From contig CAYNRE010000005.1 of the NCBI GenBank assembly GCA_964399535.1, positions 248,001-312,000 of the forward strand: 64,000 nt of DNA, given 5' to 3'. Numbering within the stretch: position 1 is the first letter of the stretch; the number at the start of each line of letters is the position of its first letter. This DNA is from CAYNRE01 sp964399535. Lineage in GTDB: Bacteria > Planctomycetota > Planctomycetia > Pirellulales > CAYNRE01. The translations under genes were made by a program, and so were the position numbers. Positions 32,147 through 41,006 of the stretch are shown one piece after another. Under the pieces are notes generated by a model. The model saw only the letters and a program-made list of their open reading frames with translations, was not told the DNA's origin and made no database searches.

Positions 32147-33241
32147 CTACGCTACCGGCGGCTCGGCGGCCGCGCGGCGGGCATGCGACCAGGCCTCGCG
32201 CGGAAAGTACTGCTCGACCACGGCTCGCAATTCCGCGGGCGTGCAGACGCGCGTCACCTGCGAGCGGAACTCGCGCGCCCGGGGGCGCCCCTGGGCATAA
32301 CAGCAGGCAAACTTGCGCATCAGGAGGGTGCCTCGTTCGGGACCGAAACGCTCGAGCACGCGCTCGAAGTGCCGCAGCAGGAGCTGGCGCTCTTCCTCCA
32401 GCGTGGGGTCCGGCGGAATCGGCCGGCCGGCCAGCGCCGCCGCCGCCTGGCCAAACAGCCAGGGCTTTCCCAAGGCGGCTCGGGCGATCATCACCCCATC
32501 GACCCGGTAGCGGGCAAAGGCCTCGATCACCTTGGCGGGGCTGTCCAGGTCGCCGTTGCCGATCAGCGGGATGCGCCGCAAGTGGTCTTTGAGCAAGGCG
32601 ATGCGATCCCAGTCGGCCGAACCCCGGAAAAAATCCTGGGCCGTGCGGCCATGCACGGTCAGGGCAGCCGCCCCCGCCCCCTCGACCACCTGGGCCACTT
32701 CGGCCGCGTTGATCGTATCGCGCGTGCAGCCCAGGCGGATCTTGGCCGTGACCGGCACCGGGGCACACGCCGAAACAACTCGTTCGATGATCGCCCCCAT
32801 CCGGTCGGGCCACCGCAACAGGTAGCTGCCACTGTGCGCCTTCTCCGTGACCTGTTTCACCGGGCAGCCGAAATTCAAATCGACCACGCTTACCCGGTAT
32901 TCATGGGCCAGCCGGGCTCCTACTTCAGCCAGGGTCTCCGGATCGTTGTCCCACATTTGCACGGCCAACGGCCGGGCTTCGTCGGCCACCCCCCACAGCC
33001 GGTCGGGGTGGGCATCTTCCTCGGCCTGGTGCACGAAGGCCCGGGCGCTGACCATCTCCGTCGCTTGCAGCCCTGCCCCGCCAAACTCGCGCACGATCTG
33101 GCGATAGGCATAGTTGGTGTACCCCGCCATGGGTGCCTGCAGAATCGGCGGGTCCACACAAACCGGGCCAATCCACAGCGGCGGGATCGCCAGGGGGCCC
33201 ACAAGGGGCGTATCGGCCGAACTGAGATCGCTGGAAGACAT
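32147..33241 (-). CDS. tRNA-dihydrouridine synthase
   Basis: A 364-residue flavoenzyme that reduces a uridine in the tRNA D-loop with NADPH. ATG 33241 was preferred over an in-frame start four codons upstream. The FMN barrel motifs are visible: LQAPMAGYTNYAYRQI, VQMWDNDPETLA, VVDLNFGCPVKQV with the catalytic Cys, VTAKIRLGC, LTVHGRTAQDFF and LIGNGDL, then VDGVMIARAALGKPW. C-terminal LLMRKFACCYAQG is the DusB-like ending. The extended N-terminus (about 25 residues before the barrel) is a small oddity. It is probably co-transcribed with pfkA. DusB is the closest subtype but DusA/C cannot be excluded. Confidence 0.9.
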   Translation of the reverse strand: MSSSDLSSADTPLVGPLAIPPLWIGPVCVDPPILQAPMAGYTNYAYRQIVREFGGAGLQATEMVSARAFVHQAEEDAHPDRLWGVADEARPLAVQMWDNDPETLAEVGARLAHEYRVSVVDLNFGCPVKQVTEKAHSGSYLLRWPDRMGAIIERVVSACAPVPVTAKIRLGCTRDTINAAEVAQVVEGAGAAALTVHGRTAQDFFRGSADWDRIALLKDHLRRIPLIGNGDLDSPAKVIEAFARYRVDGVMIARAALGKPWLFGQAAAALAGRPIPPDPTLEEERQLLLRHFERVLERFGPERGTLLMRKFACCYAQGRPRAREFRSQVTRVCTPAELRAVVEQYFPREAWSHARRAAAEPPVA

Positions 33242-33400
33242 GGCCCTATTCAACGAGAGCCCGGGCCGGGCGCCAAGCCACTCGCCCGGTCGACGGCCAG
33301 CGAGGTCACCGCGGCGCCGGCGCAGGTTTGGCGCGGACCGGATAGAATGCCGCTGGACATCGTCCTCTTGGACAAGACCTTCCCCAGGGTTTCTCCCGCG

Positions 33401-34165
33401 ATGAGCAGTTCCGACCCCGTCCAGCTTGAAGTCTCGGGCGCCGTGGCCACTTTGCGCTTGAACCGGCCCGAAGTGCGCAATGCCCTGTCGGTCGACCTGG
33501 TCGAATGCCTGGCCCGGCGGCTAGCCGAAATTCGCGAGCAACCGGCCCTGGGCGCGGTGGTGGTTTGCGGGGCGGGGAAAGGGCTGTGCGCGGGCGCGGA
33601 CCTGAGCGAACTGGGCAGCCACACCCCGGACGAGGCCGCCGCCTTTCAAAGGCGCACGGCCGAAGTTTTCGATCAGTTGGCCGAACTGCCCGTGCCCAGC
33701 GTGGCGGCCATCCACGGGTTTGCCGTCGGGGGCGGATTCTTCCTCACGCTGTACTGCGATCTGCGGCTTGCCACGCCCGACGCTCGGCTCGGCTTCCCGG
33801 CCGCGGCCCGGCAGTGGATTCCCCCCTGGGCGCTTTCCCGTTTGGCAAGCTGGGTCGGAGTGCGACGCGCCGAACAACTGTTGCTGACACAGAGCCTGTT
33901 CACCACCGCCTCGGCGGCGGGCTGGGGGCTGGTCGACGAGGTGGTGCCCAACGATCAACTGCTGTCCGGGGCCCAGGCCCTGGCCGAGCGCATCACCGAC
34001 ACCCCGCGCGAAGTCGTCCGAGAGATCCGCCAGTTTTTCTCGGCCCTGCGCGGTTTTGAACACCGCACTTGGGACCAACTTTCCTCGGCCGGATTTCAGC
34101 GCCGCATCGGGGCGCCGGCGGCCCAACAGGCCATGCAAGCCTTCTTTTCGCAGCGATCGAGTTAA
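33401..34165 (+). CDS. Enoyl-CoA hydratase/isomerase family protein
   Basis: A 254-residue crotonase-fold protein. ATG 33401 begins MSSSDPVQLEVSGAVATLRL. The CoA/oxyanion-hole segment is VVVCGAGKGLCAGADLSEL, followed by SVAAIHGFAVGGGFFLTLYCDLRLAT, both strongly conserved. Position A-x-x-G-x-C for the second oxyanion amide is present as AVGGGF. In canonical hydratases two glutamates act as acid/base; in the segment FPAAARQWIPPWALSRL the first of these is missing, so a hydratase reaction is doubtful and another crotonase chemistry is likely. It is divergent from dus. Substrate is unknown. Confidence 0.85.
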   Translation: MSSSDPVQLEVSGAVATLRLNRPEVRNALSVDLVECLARRLAEIREQPALGAVVVCGAGKGLCAGADLSELGSHTPDEAAAFQRRTAEVFDQLAELPVPSVAAIHGFAVGGGFFLTLYCDLRLATPDARLGFPAAARQWIPPWALSRLASWVGVRRAEQLLLTQSLFTTASAAGWGLVDEVVPNDQLLSGAQALAERITDTPREVVREIRQFFSALRGFEHRTWDQLSSAGFQRRIGAPAAQQAMQAFFSQRSS

Positions 34166-34459
34166 ACCGGTCAATCGGCCCCGCGCCGGCCCCCGGAAGG
34201 GCCCGCGGCCCGGCCTTGAAAACCGTGCGGAACCGCCGCGGCAAGCCATAATTGCACACCCCTGAGATGGGCGATACGCGTGGCGTAGCGATCCAAGGGC
34301 TCCGTGGCCGGCGGCCCAGCTTGGTCCGCCGCCGGGCCCATCGCTTGGTTGACTTGCCTCGCCTGGCAGCCCACACTCGCAACCGACGCGCAGCCAACGG
34401 CCCACGGGCACCTGAAACGCTGCCCGCCAATCGGCCCGACTTCCGTGGAGGATTCCGAC
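34166..34459. other. Gap between the crotonase and the amidohydrolase fusion
   Basis: About 294 bp with no supported gene. The in-frame extension upstream of the amidohydrolase is not coding-like. A GGAGG element at 34447-34451 is the ribosome-binding site for the TTG start at 34460. Confidence 0.4.
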
Positions 34460-37400
34460 TTGTTCACCTCGCCGACCCCTTGTCGCCACAGCGTCGCCGG
34501 TGCGATTTTGCTGTTGGGCCTGGCCCTGGCCGGCCCGGTGAGCGCCGAACCGCCCCGCACCACTCCGCCCGAGGGGCTTCGTGACAATACGCCGCGGGTT
34601 CACGCCCTGCGCGGCGCGCGAATCGTCACGGCTCCCGGCACAGTGATCGAACAGGGCACCCTGGTCGTTCGCGAGGGCGTAATCGAAGCGGTCGGCGCCG
34701 ACGTGCTCCCCCCCGCCGATGCCCGGGTTTGGGACCTGGCGGGAAAGACCATTTACCCGGGTCTGATCGATTCCTGGTGGCCGCTAAGTGGATCGCTGCC
34801 GGAAAACGCCGAGGCCGAACGCGGCTACTGGAACGCGGAGGCGAACGCCCACCTGCGCGCGGTGGACCTTTACCAGGGCGACAGCGGCCAATTGTCGGCT
34901 GCCCGGGGCCAGGGGTTTGCCGTCCGGCACGTGGTTCCCATCCGGGGTTTGCTCGGCGGCAGCAGCAGCTTGGTGGCGCTGGCAGGCCCGGGACCGGGCT
35001 CGATTTTGGTCGACGACGTGGCCCAGCACGCCCGGCTCACGCCGCAATCGCGCGGGCGCGATCACTACCCCACCTCGCCCATGGGGGCCGTGGCCCTGGT
35101 GCGGCAATCGCTATACGACGCCCGCTGGTACCGCCAGGCCTGGCAGGCCTACGAGCACCGCGCCGGTGTGCCCCGCCCGGCCCGCTCGGGCGCCCTTGAG
35201 GCGCTAGCGCGTGTGGTCGGCGGAGAGCTGCCGCTGGTGGTCGAAGCGCCCGACGAGTTCTACCTGCTCCGCGCCGACCGCCTGTCGCGCGAGTTCGGCG
35301 TGGCCGCCCTGGTACGCGGATCGGGTCAGGAGTACCGGCGACTCGAAGCCGTGGCCGCGACCGGCTGCGCGGTGATCGTGCCGCTGCGGTTTCCCAAGGT
35401 GCCCGATGTGCGCCAACCCGAAGCGGCCCTGAGCGTGCCGCTCGAGAAATTGATGCACTGGGACCTGGCTCCGGAAAACCCGGGCCGGCTTGTGCGGGCG
35501 GGCGTGCGAATCGCGCTCACGGCCGACGGGCTGGAGAAGCTCGATGCCTTCTGGCCGGCCGTTCGCCGCGCGGTGAGCCGGGGGCTCGATCCGGCCGCGG
35601 CCTTGGCGGCGCTTACGACCGCTCCCGCCGAACTGTTCGGCGTTTCGCAAAAGTTGGGAACCCTGGCCCCCGGCATGGCTGCGCACCTGGTGGTGAGCGA
35701 GGGAGATCTGTTCACCGAGGAAAAGGCCAAGGTCCTGGAAACCTGGGTCGATGGCGACCGGTACGCGGTGGTCCAGGCTCCGGTGGTCGACCCGCGGGGC
35801 GGATGGGACCTGACGTTCACGCGCCCCGATGGCAGCCAGGCCACGGCTCGATTGAACCTGACCGGAGAGGCCGCCCAACCGAGCGGCAAGTTGAAACTTG
35901 GCGAGCGGGAGAAGTCGCTTACGCATCTGGTCCTTGAGCAGGGCCTGCTTTCCCTGGTGGTGCCGGCCGACTTGCTCGGCCCCGCGGGGGTCGCGCGTGT
36001 CAGCGGGCGAATCACCGCCGATCCGGCCGGCAGTCTGCAATTCGACGGTCAAATTGCCTGGCCCGATGGTTCCTCGACCACCATCCAGGGACGTCGCACC
36101 GGCGATGCCGATCAACCGGCGAAGGAGGACAAATCGCCTCAGAAAGACGCGCCCCCCGCTGACCAAGGGCCCACCGAGACCGACGAGAAGGCCGAGCCAA
36201 CGCCTACGGCCAGTGCCACGCCCGAATCGGCCAGCGAACCTCCAGCGAATCCCGAGCCACAGGCTAGTGCTGAGTCGCCACCCAGCCCCGAGCAGGCCGC
36301 CGCGCCAACCGCCAACCCGGTGGGTGAACCCGAGCAACCCGAATCGAAAGCGACCGATTCCGGCCGGGCCGCGGTGGTCAGGCCGGTTGCCGAAGATCCG
36401 GCGGAAACCTTGCCGGCCGAGGAGGAGAGCCCGTCGGCTGCCGACGCGCAGTCTAACGAAACGCCCGCCGAGCCGGCACCGCAAACCGTGCCGCTCATTC
36501 CGCTCACACCCTCGGCGCCGGCGACCAGCGATCCGGAGAAAACAGCCGGCGAAGCTGAAAAAGCTGTGCCACCCAAGAAGGCGCTGTACGAGGTGAACTT
36601 CCCCCTGGGGGCCTGGGGGCGAAATGGCCCGCCCGAGCAGCCCGCGCTCGTGGCGTTCCGGGGCGGCACCGTTTGGACCAGCGGCAGCGCCGGAGTGCTC
36701 GAAGGGGGCACGGTGCTGGTCGAACGCGGACGAATCGTGGCCGTGGGGACCGACGTTGAAATCCCTGCCGAGGCCACCGTGGTCGATTGCACCGGGCACC
36801 ACCTGGCGCCGGGCATCATCGATTGTCACAGCCACATTGCCACCGACGGCGGCGTGAACGAGGCCGGCCAGGCCGTAACGGCTGAAGTGCGAATCGGCGA
36901 CTTCATCGACGCCGACGATATGAACCTGTACCGCCAACTGGCCGGGGGGGTCACCGCGGCCAACATTTTGCATGGTTCGGCCAACCCAATCGGCGGCCAG
37001 AACCAGGTGATTAAGTTCCGCTGGGGCGCCCTGCCCGAAGAACTGAAGTTCGAGGGAGCCCCGCCGGGAATCAAGTTCGCCCTGGGCGAAAACGTCAAGC
37101 AAAGCAACTGGGGCGATCGCTACACCACGCGCTACCCCCAGACCCGGATGGGGGTCGAACAGATCATGCGCGACGCGTTCCGCGCCGCCCAAGACTACCG
37201 CCGCGACCACCAGGCTTGGAGCCGCAAACCCCTGGGGCTGCCGCCGCGGATTGACCTGGAGCTCGAGGCCATCGGCGAGATTCTCGCCGGCCGACGGCTG
37301 ATTCACTGCCACAGTTATCGCCAGGACGAGATTCTCACCCTGCTGCGGGTGTGTGAAGAGTTTCAGGTGCGCATCGCGACGCTGCAACACATTTTGGAAG

Positions 37401-38014
37401 GCTACAAGGTGGCCGACGAGATCGCTCGCCACGGGGCGGGCGGGTCCAGTTTCTCCGACTGGTGGGCCTACAAAGTCGAAGTGATCGACGCCATCCCCTT
37501 CAACGGTTCGCTCATGCACCGAGTGGGCGTCTTGATGTCGTTCAATTCCGACGACGCGGAGCTGGCCCGGCGACTAAACCTGGAGGCCGCCAAGGCGGTG
37601 AAGTACGGCGGGCTCGCGCCGGCCGAGGCCCTGGCCTTTGTCACCATCAACCCGGCCCGCCAATTGGCAATCGCCGACCGGGTGGGTTCGCTCGAAGTGG
37701 GCAAAGACGCCGACCTGGTCATCTGGACCGGCTCGCCCCTGTCGGGCTACAGCCGGGTGCGCGAGACCTGGATCGACGGGCGCAAGTACTTCGACCAGCG
37801 GGAAGACCTGGCCCGTCGCGGCGAGATTCAGACCATGCGCGAGGCCTTGATCCAGCGGGCCCTGGCCTCGACCGATCCGGTCGAGGGTGCCGAGGACCAA
37901 ACCACCTCGGAGCGAGCCCGCTGGCCGCGCGAAGACTTGTACTGTGGACACCACGACCACGACGACACCGCCCACGACCACGGCGCGCACGCCGCCGAAG
38001 GAGCCCACCAATGA
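34460..38014 (+). CDS. Exported fusion of two amidohydrolase domains (first domain degenerate)
   Basis: A 1184-residue secreted protein. TTG 34460 is preceded by GGAGG with an 8-base gap and begins a signal peptide ending near GPVSAEPP. Residues about 45-480 form an imidazolonepropionase-like amidohydrolase, but the first metal motif HxH has become IDSWWP. Residues about 490-710 are a Pro/Glu/Ala-rich linker containing many EP and SA blocks. Residues about 720-1150 form a second amidohydrolase in which PGIIDCHSHIATDGG and later HCHSYRQDE, LQHILEGYK, and FNSDDAELARRLN keep likely zinc ligands. The C-terminal tail is His/Asp-rich. Its stop overlaps the next gene (ATGA 38011-38014). The enzyme likely hydrolyses C-N bonds of exported substrates; a regulatory or scaffold role for the first domain is inference. 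Confidence 0.8.
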   Translation: MFTSPTPCRHSVAGAILLLGLALAGPVSAEPPRTTPPEGLRDNTPRVHALRGARIVTAPGTVIEQGTLVVREGVIEAVGADVLPPADARVWDLAGKTIYPGLIDSWWPLSGSLPENAEAERGYWNAEANAHLRAVDLYQGDSGQLSAARGQGFAVRHVVPIRGLLGGSSSLVALAGPGPGSILVDDVAQHARLTPQSRGRDHYPTSPMGAVALVRQSLYDARWYRQAWQAYEHRAGVPRPARSGALEALARVVGGELPLVVEAPDEFYLLRADRLSREFGVAALVRGSGQEYRRLEAVAATGCAVIVPLRFPKVPDVRQPEAALSVPLEKLMHWDLAPENPGRLVRAGVRIALTADGLEKLDAFWPAVRRAVSRGLDPAAALAALTTAPAELFGVSQKLGTLAPGMAAHLVVSEGDLFTEEKAKVLETWVDGDRYAVVQAPVVDPRGGWDLTFTRPDGSQATARLNLTGEAAQPSGKLKLGEREKSLTHLVLEQGLLSLVVPADLLGPAGVARVSGRITADPAGSLQFDGQIAWPDGSSTTIQGRRTGDADQPAKEDKSPQKDAPPADQGPTETDEKAEPTPTASATPESASEPPANPEPQASAESPPSPEQAAAPTANPVGEPEQPESKATDSGRAAVVRPVAEDPAETLPAEEESPSAADAQSNETPAEPAPQTVPLIPLTPSAPATSDPEKTAGEAEKAVPPKKALYEVNFPLGAWGRNGPPEQPALVAFRGGTVWTSGSAGVLEGGTVLVERGRIVAVGTDVEIPAEATVVDCTGHHLAPGIIDCHSHIATDGGVNEAGQAVTAEVRIGDFIDADDMNLYRQLAGGVTAANILHGSANPIGGQNQVIKFRWGALPEELKFEGAPPGIKFALGENVKQSNWGDRYTTRYPQTRMGVEQIMRDAFRAAQDYRRDHQAWSRKPLGLPPRIDLELEAIGEILAGRRLIHCHSYRQDEILTLLRVCEEFQVRIATLQHILEGYKVADEIARHGAGGSSFSDWWAYKVEVIDAIPFNGSLMHRVGVLMSFNSDDAELARRLNLEAAKAVKYGGLAPAEALAFVTINPARQLAIADRVGSLEVGKDADLVIWTGSPLSGYSRVRETWIDGRKYFDQREDLARRGEIQTMREALIQRALASTDPVEGAEDQTTSERARWPREDLYCGHHDHDDTAHDHGAHAAEGAHQ

Positions 38015-39366
38015 CCCGTTGCCTGGCCTACTACGCCGCGCGACCGCACCGCTGCCTGTTGGCGGGGTGCTTGGCGCTGGCGGCCGCCCGGCCAGTCCTG
38101 GCCGGCCCCGAAATTCCGGGCCAACTGCCTCCGGGCCCCGTCGCCTTGGTGGGCGCCACGGTTCATCCGGTGGCCGAGCCCGATATCGCCGGCGGCATGC
38201 TGGTGTTCGACCAGGGGAAGATCGTTTCGGTCGGCCCCGCCGGCAGCCCCCCCGAGGGCGCCGAAATCATCGACCTCGCGGGGCAGCACGTGTACCCGGG
38301 GCTGATCGATGCCTATACCGACCTGGGGCTGATCGAGATCCCTTCGGTCCGGGCGACGCGCGACCTGATCGAGACCGGCACGATCAACCCCAATGTGCGC
38401 GCCGAGGTGGCGTTAAACCCCGACAGCAATCTGATTCCGGTCGCCCGAGCCAACGGCGTGTTGGCCGCGCTGGCGGCGCCACGCGGAGGCTTGTTGCGGG
38501 GCACCTCGGCCCTGATCGAGCTCGATGGCTGGACCTGGGAAGCGATGACCGTGCGCGCCCCGGTCGCCCTGCACCTGGCCTGGGCCCGCAGTGTGCCGCT
38601 GGTGGTGCGGCTCGGGGTCGATGCGCCCGAATTGGAACCCTTGGGCAAGCACGCGGCGCACCTGCGCGAAATCTTTGCTCGGGCCCGGGCCTACGCCCAG
38701 GCCAAACAGGCTGCGACCGAGGCCGGGCGCCCCGCGCCCGATTTTGATGCGCGCTGGGAAGCCATGATCCCGGTGCTCGAGCGACGCCTTCCGGTGATGA
38801 TCGAGGCCGACGAAGTGCAACAGATTCAGTCGGCGGTCGACTTTGCCCGCCGTGAACAACTCGCCCTGATCCTCCTAGGCGGGTACGACGCGCCGCGGGC
38901 CGCCGAGCTGCTCAAGGCCGAAGGGGTGCCCGTCATCGTCACCGGCACCCATCGGCTTCCCCAGCGGCGGGAAGACCCCTACGACACGCCCTTTTCCGTG
39001 CCGGCTCAACTCCAAGCCGCCGGGGTGCGGTTCTGCCTGGCCGGCGGGGTCGAGGCCTCGCAGGTGCGCAACCTGGCTTATCAGGCCGCCACCGCCGCGG
39101 CCTTCGGACTCGCCCCGGCCGACGCCCTGAAGTCGATCACCCTCTGGCCGGCCGAAATTCTCGGTGCTGGCGACCGGCTCGGTTCGCTTAGCCCGGGGAA
39201 AGATGCAACCTTGATCATTACCGATGGCGACCCGCTCGAAGCGCCGACCCAGGTGCGGGGGGCCTACATCCAAGGGCGTCCCGTCGACCTGTCCAGCCGC
39301 CAGACCCGGCTTTACGAGAAGTATCGCGAAAAGTACCGCCGCCAGGGCGTTGCGATTCCCGACTAA
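38011..39366 (+). CDS. Exported amidohydrolase-like protein lacking the HxH metal motif
   Basis: A 451-residue exported member of the amidohydrolase superfamily. ATG 38011 overlaps the upstream stop by ATGA. The signal peptide is YYAARPHRCLLAGCLALAAA, cleaved near ARPVLAG. The domain has the usual opening (VALVGATVHPVAEPDIAGG), but the first metal site VYPGLIDAYTDLGLIE has Tyr and Asp in place of the two histidines. It later has GTHRLPQRREDPYD and GSLSPGKDATLIITDGDP, the standard C-terminal barrel-closing segment. Without the HxH pair a classical binuclear hydrolase is unlikely. It may pair with the upstream fusion, where one of two domains is likewise degenerate, giving an assembly in which only one of three sites looks active. 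Confidence 0.82.
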   Translation: MTRCLAYYAARPHRCLLAGCLALAAARPVLAGPEIPGQLPPGPVALVGATVHPVAEPDIAGGMLVFDQGKIVSVGPAGSPPEGAEIIDLAGQHVYPGLIDAYTDLGLIEIPSVRATRDLIETGTINPNVRAEVALNPDSNLIPVARANGVLAALAAPRGGLLRGTSALIELDGWTWEAMTVRAPVALHLAWARSVPLVVRLGVDAPELEPLGKHAAHLREIFARARAYAQAKQAATEAGRPAPDFDARWEAMIPVLERRLPVMIEADEVQQIQSAVDFARREQLALILLGGYDAPRAAELLKAEGVPVIVTGTHRLPQRREDPYDTPFSVPAQLQAAGVRFCLAGGVEASQVRNLAYQAATAAAFGLAPADALKSITLWPAEILGAGDRLGSLSPGKDATLIITDGDPLEAPTQVRGAYIQGRPVDLSSRQTRLYEKYREKYRRQGVAIPD

Positions 39367-39445
39367 CCAACCGGCCGTCGCCCGGCCCGGGCGCTTCGGC
39401 CGCGGGCGCCGCGCGGGTGGCTGGAGGCCGTCGCAACGGCCCGCT

Positions 39446-39451
39446 TATAAT
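39446..39451 (+). promoter_or_regulatory. Consensus -10 element ahead of the sterol-desaturase-like gene
   Basis: A perfect TATAAT. The segment 17 bp upstream (GGAGGC at 39423-39428) is a poor -35. Transcription would start near 39458, 42 bases before the ATG. Confidence 0.4.
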
Positions 39452-39499
39452 CCAGGCCGGCGTACGTTTGCGTCTCGATACCCGACAGGGCCCTGGGCG

Positions 39500-40897
39500 A
39501 TGGATCTGACGTTTATCGACCGCGCGCTTGGCAGCGGTATTCCCTACGTTACTTACGCGGTGCCGTTCTTTTTTCTGCTGATCGGCGTGGAACTGGTGGT
39601 GGCCTGGATCACCCACCGGCATCTGTACCGCTTTAACGACGCCATCAACGACCTGAGCTGCGGCATCACCGAGCAGGTGATCGGCGTGTTTCTCAAGGCG
39701 GTGCTCTTTGGCGGTTACCTGTTTTGCTTCGATCTGGTTACCCGGCGGGGTTGGAACCTGATCGACGTTTCGCAATACTCTGCTGGCGGCAAATGGGCCG
39801 CGGCCATCGCGCTGTTTCTCGGCGTCGACCTGGCCTATTACTGGTTCCACCGCATTGCCCACGAGTACAACGCCCCCTGGGCCGGGCACGTGGTGCACCA
39901 CTCGAGCGAGGAATACAACCTGGCCGTGGCCCTGCGGCAGGGAACCTTTCAGGGCCTTTTTTCCTGGGTCTTTTACCTGCCGCTGGCGCTGCTGGGGTTT
40001 CCCCCGCTGTGGTTTCTGGCCGTGAGCAGCTTCGATACCCTGTACCAGTTCTGGATTCACACCCGGGCCATCCCCAAGCTGGGGCCGCTGGAGTGGGTGT
40101 TCAACACCCCTTCGCACCACCGGGTGCACCACGCCCGCAACCCCAAGTATCTCGACAAGAACTACGCCGGCACGCTGATTATCTGGGACCGAATGTTCGG
40201 CACCTTTCAAGAAGAAGAGGAAGAACCGGTTTACGGGCTGACCAAGCCGCTCAACAGTTGGAACCCGGTCTGGGCCAACCTGCACGTGTGGGTCGAGCTG
40301 TACCAAGACGCCCGGGCAACTCCGCGGTGGCGCGACAAGCTGAAGGTGTGGTTCATGCCTCAGGGTTGGCGCCCGCCTGGCGTGGTGCCGCGCCCGCCCG
40401 CTCCGCCCATTTCGCGCGAGACGGTCGAGCCCTACGATCCCCACGTTTCCGCCGGGCTGAACTGGTACGTAACCACCCAGTTCGTGGTGACGCTGGTGCT
40501 GGCTGTATCGGTCTTGGTGCTGGCCCGGCAGCCCGATACGCTTCCCTCGCAACTGGTGCCGGTGACCGTCATGGTGCTCTTGTCGCTGGTGAGCTACGGC
40601 GCGATCTTCGAACGGCGGCGGTGGATCGTCGGGTGCGAACTGGTGCGGGCCCCCGCCCAATGCGCCGTGTTGGCGGCCTGGACCTGGTCCCGGCCCGGCG
40701 GGCCCTGGATCGCCCTGGGCAGCGCCTTGTTGGCCGTCATTAGCGTGGTCTGGTTTTGGCTTTCGCGCGGCCAGCTCGATGGTCAGCCGCCGGTACCCAG
40801 CCGGGTTGTGAGCCAGCCGCCCCCCGAGCGCGGCGACGCGCTGCCGGCCTCGAACTGGGTCGAACCCACGGGGTCGGCGCCGGTGGGGGTTTCCTGA
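39500..40897 (+). CDS. Sterol desaturase/fatty acid hydroxylase family membrane protein
   Basis: A 465-residue integral membrane protein with a di-iron fatty-acid-hydroxylase core. Eight conserved histidines are arranged in the family pattern: YYWFHRIAHEYN (His117, His121), GHVVHHSSEEYN (His130, 133, 134) and the later THHRVHHARNP. These bind two irons that activate oxygen for hydroxylation or desaturation of lipid chains. Four or five membrane spans surround the core and a further C-terminal pair (about residues 375-430) is an addition. ATG 39500 follows a GGG-rich stretch. The C-terminal tail (after 435) is Pro/Ser rich. The lipid substrate is unknown; hopanoid, carotenoid or fatty acid modification are all possible. 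Confidence 0.88.
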   Translation: MDLTFIDRALGSGIPYVTYAVPFFFLLIGVELVVAWITHRHLYRFNDAINDLSCGITEQVIGVFLKAVLFGGYLFCFDLVTRRGWNLIDVSQYSAGGKWAAAIALFLGVDLAYYWFHRIAHEYNAPWAGHVVHHSSEEYNLAVALRQGTFQGLFSWVFYLPLALLGFPPLWFLAVSSFDTLYQFWIHTRAIPKLGPLEWVFNTPSHHRVHHARNPKYLDKNYAGTLIIWDRMFGTFQEEEEEPVYGLTKPLNSWNPVWANLHVWVELYQDARATPRWRDKLKVWFMPQGWRPPGVVPRPPAPPISRETVEPYDPHVSAGLNWYVTTQFVVTLVLAVSVLVLARQPDTLPSQLVPVTVMVLLSLVSYGAIFERRRWIVGCELVRAPAQCAVLAAWTWSRPGGPWIALGSALLAVISVVWFWLSRGQLDGQPPVPSRVVSQPPPERGDALPASNWVEPTGSAPVGVS

Positions 40898-41006
40898 TCG
40901 CCGAATCCACGACCGGCGGCGATTCCAGGTTCCGGAGGGCTCCACTCAAAACACCGGGCGCGTACAAACCCAAGAGCGGGAGAACCTTTTCCGGGGGCAA
41001 CCATTG

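Noticed and set aside
32072..33400. Long plus-strand extension upstream of the crotonase
   Set aside because: It runs antisense through the dus gene; ATG 33401 begins the conserved crotonase fold, so the extension is not coding.
35204..37519. A 771-codon minus-strand frame opposite the amidohydrolase fusion
   Set aside because: Low-information Gly/Arg-rich sequence; the plus strand carries a complete signal peptide and amidohydrolase motifs in this interval.
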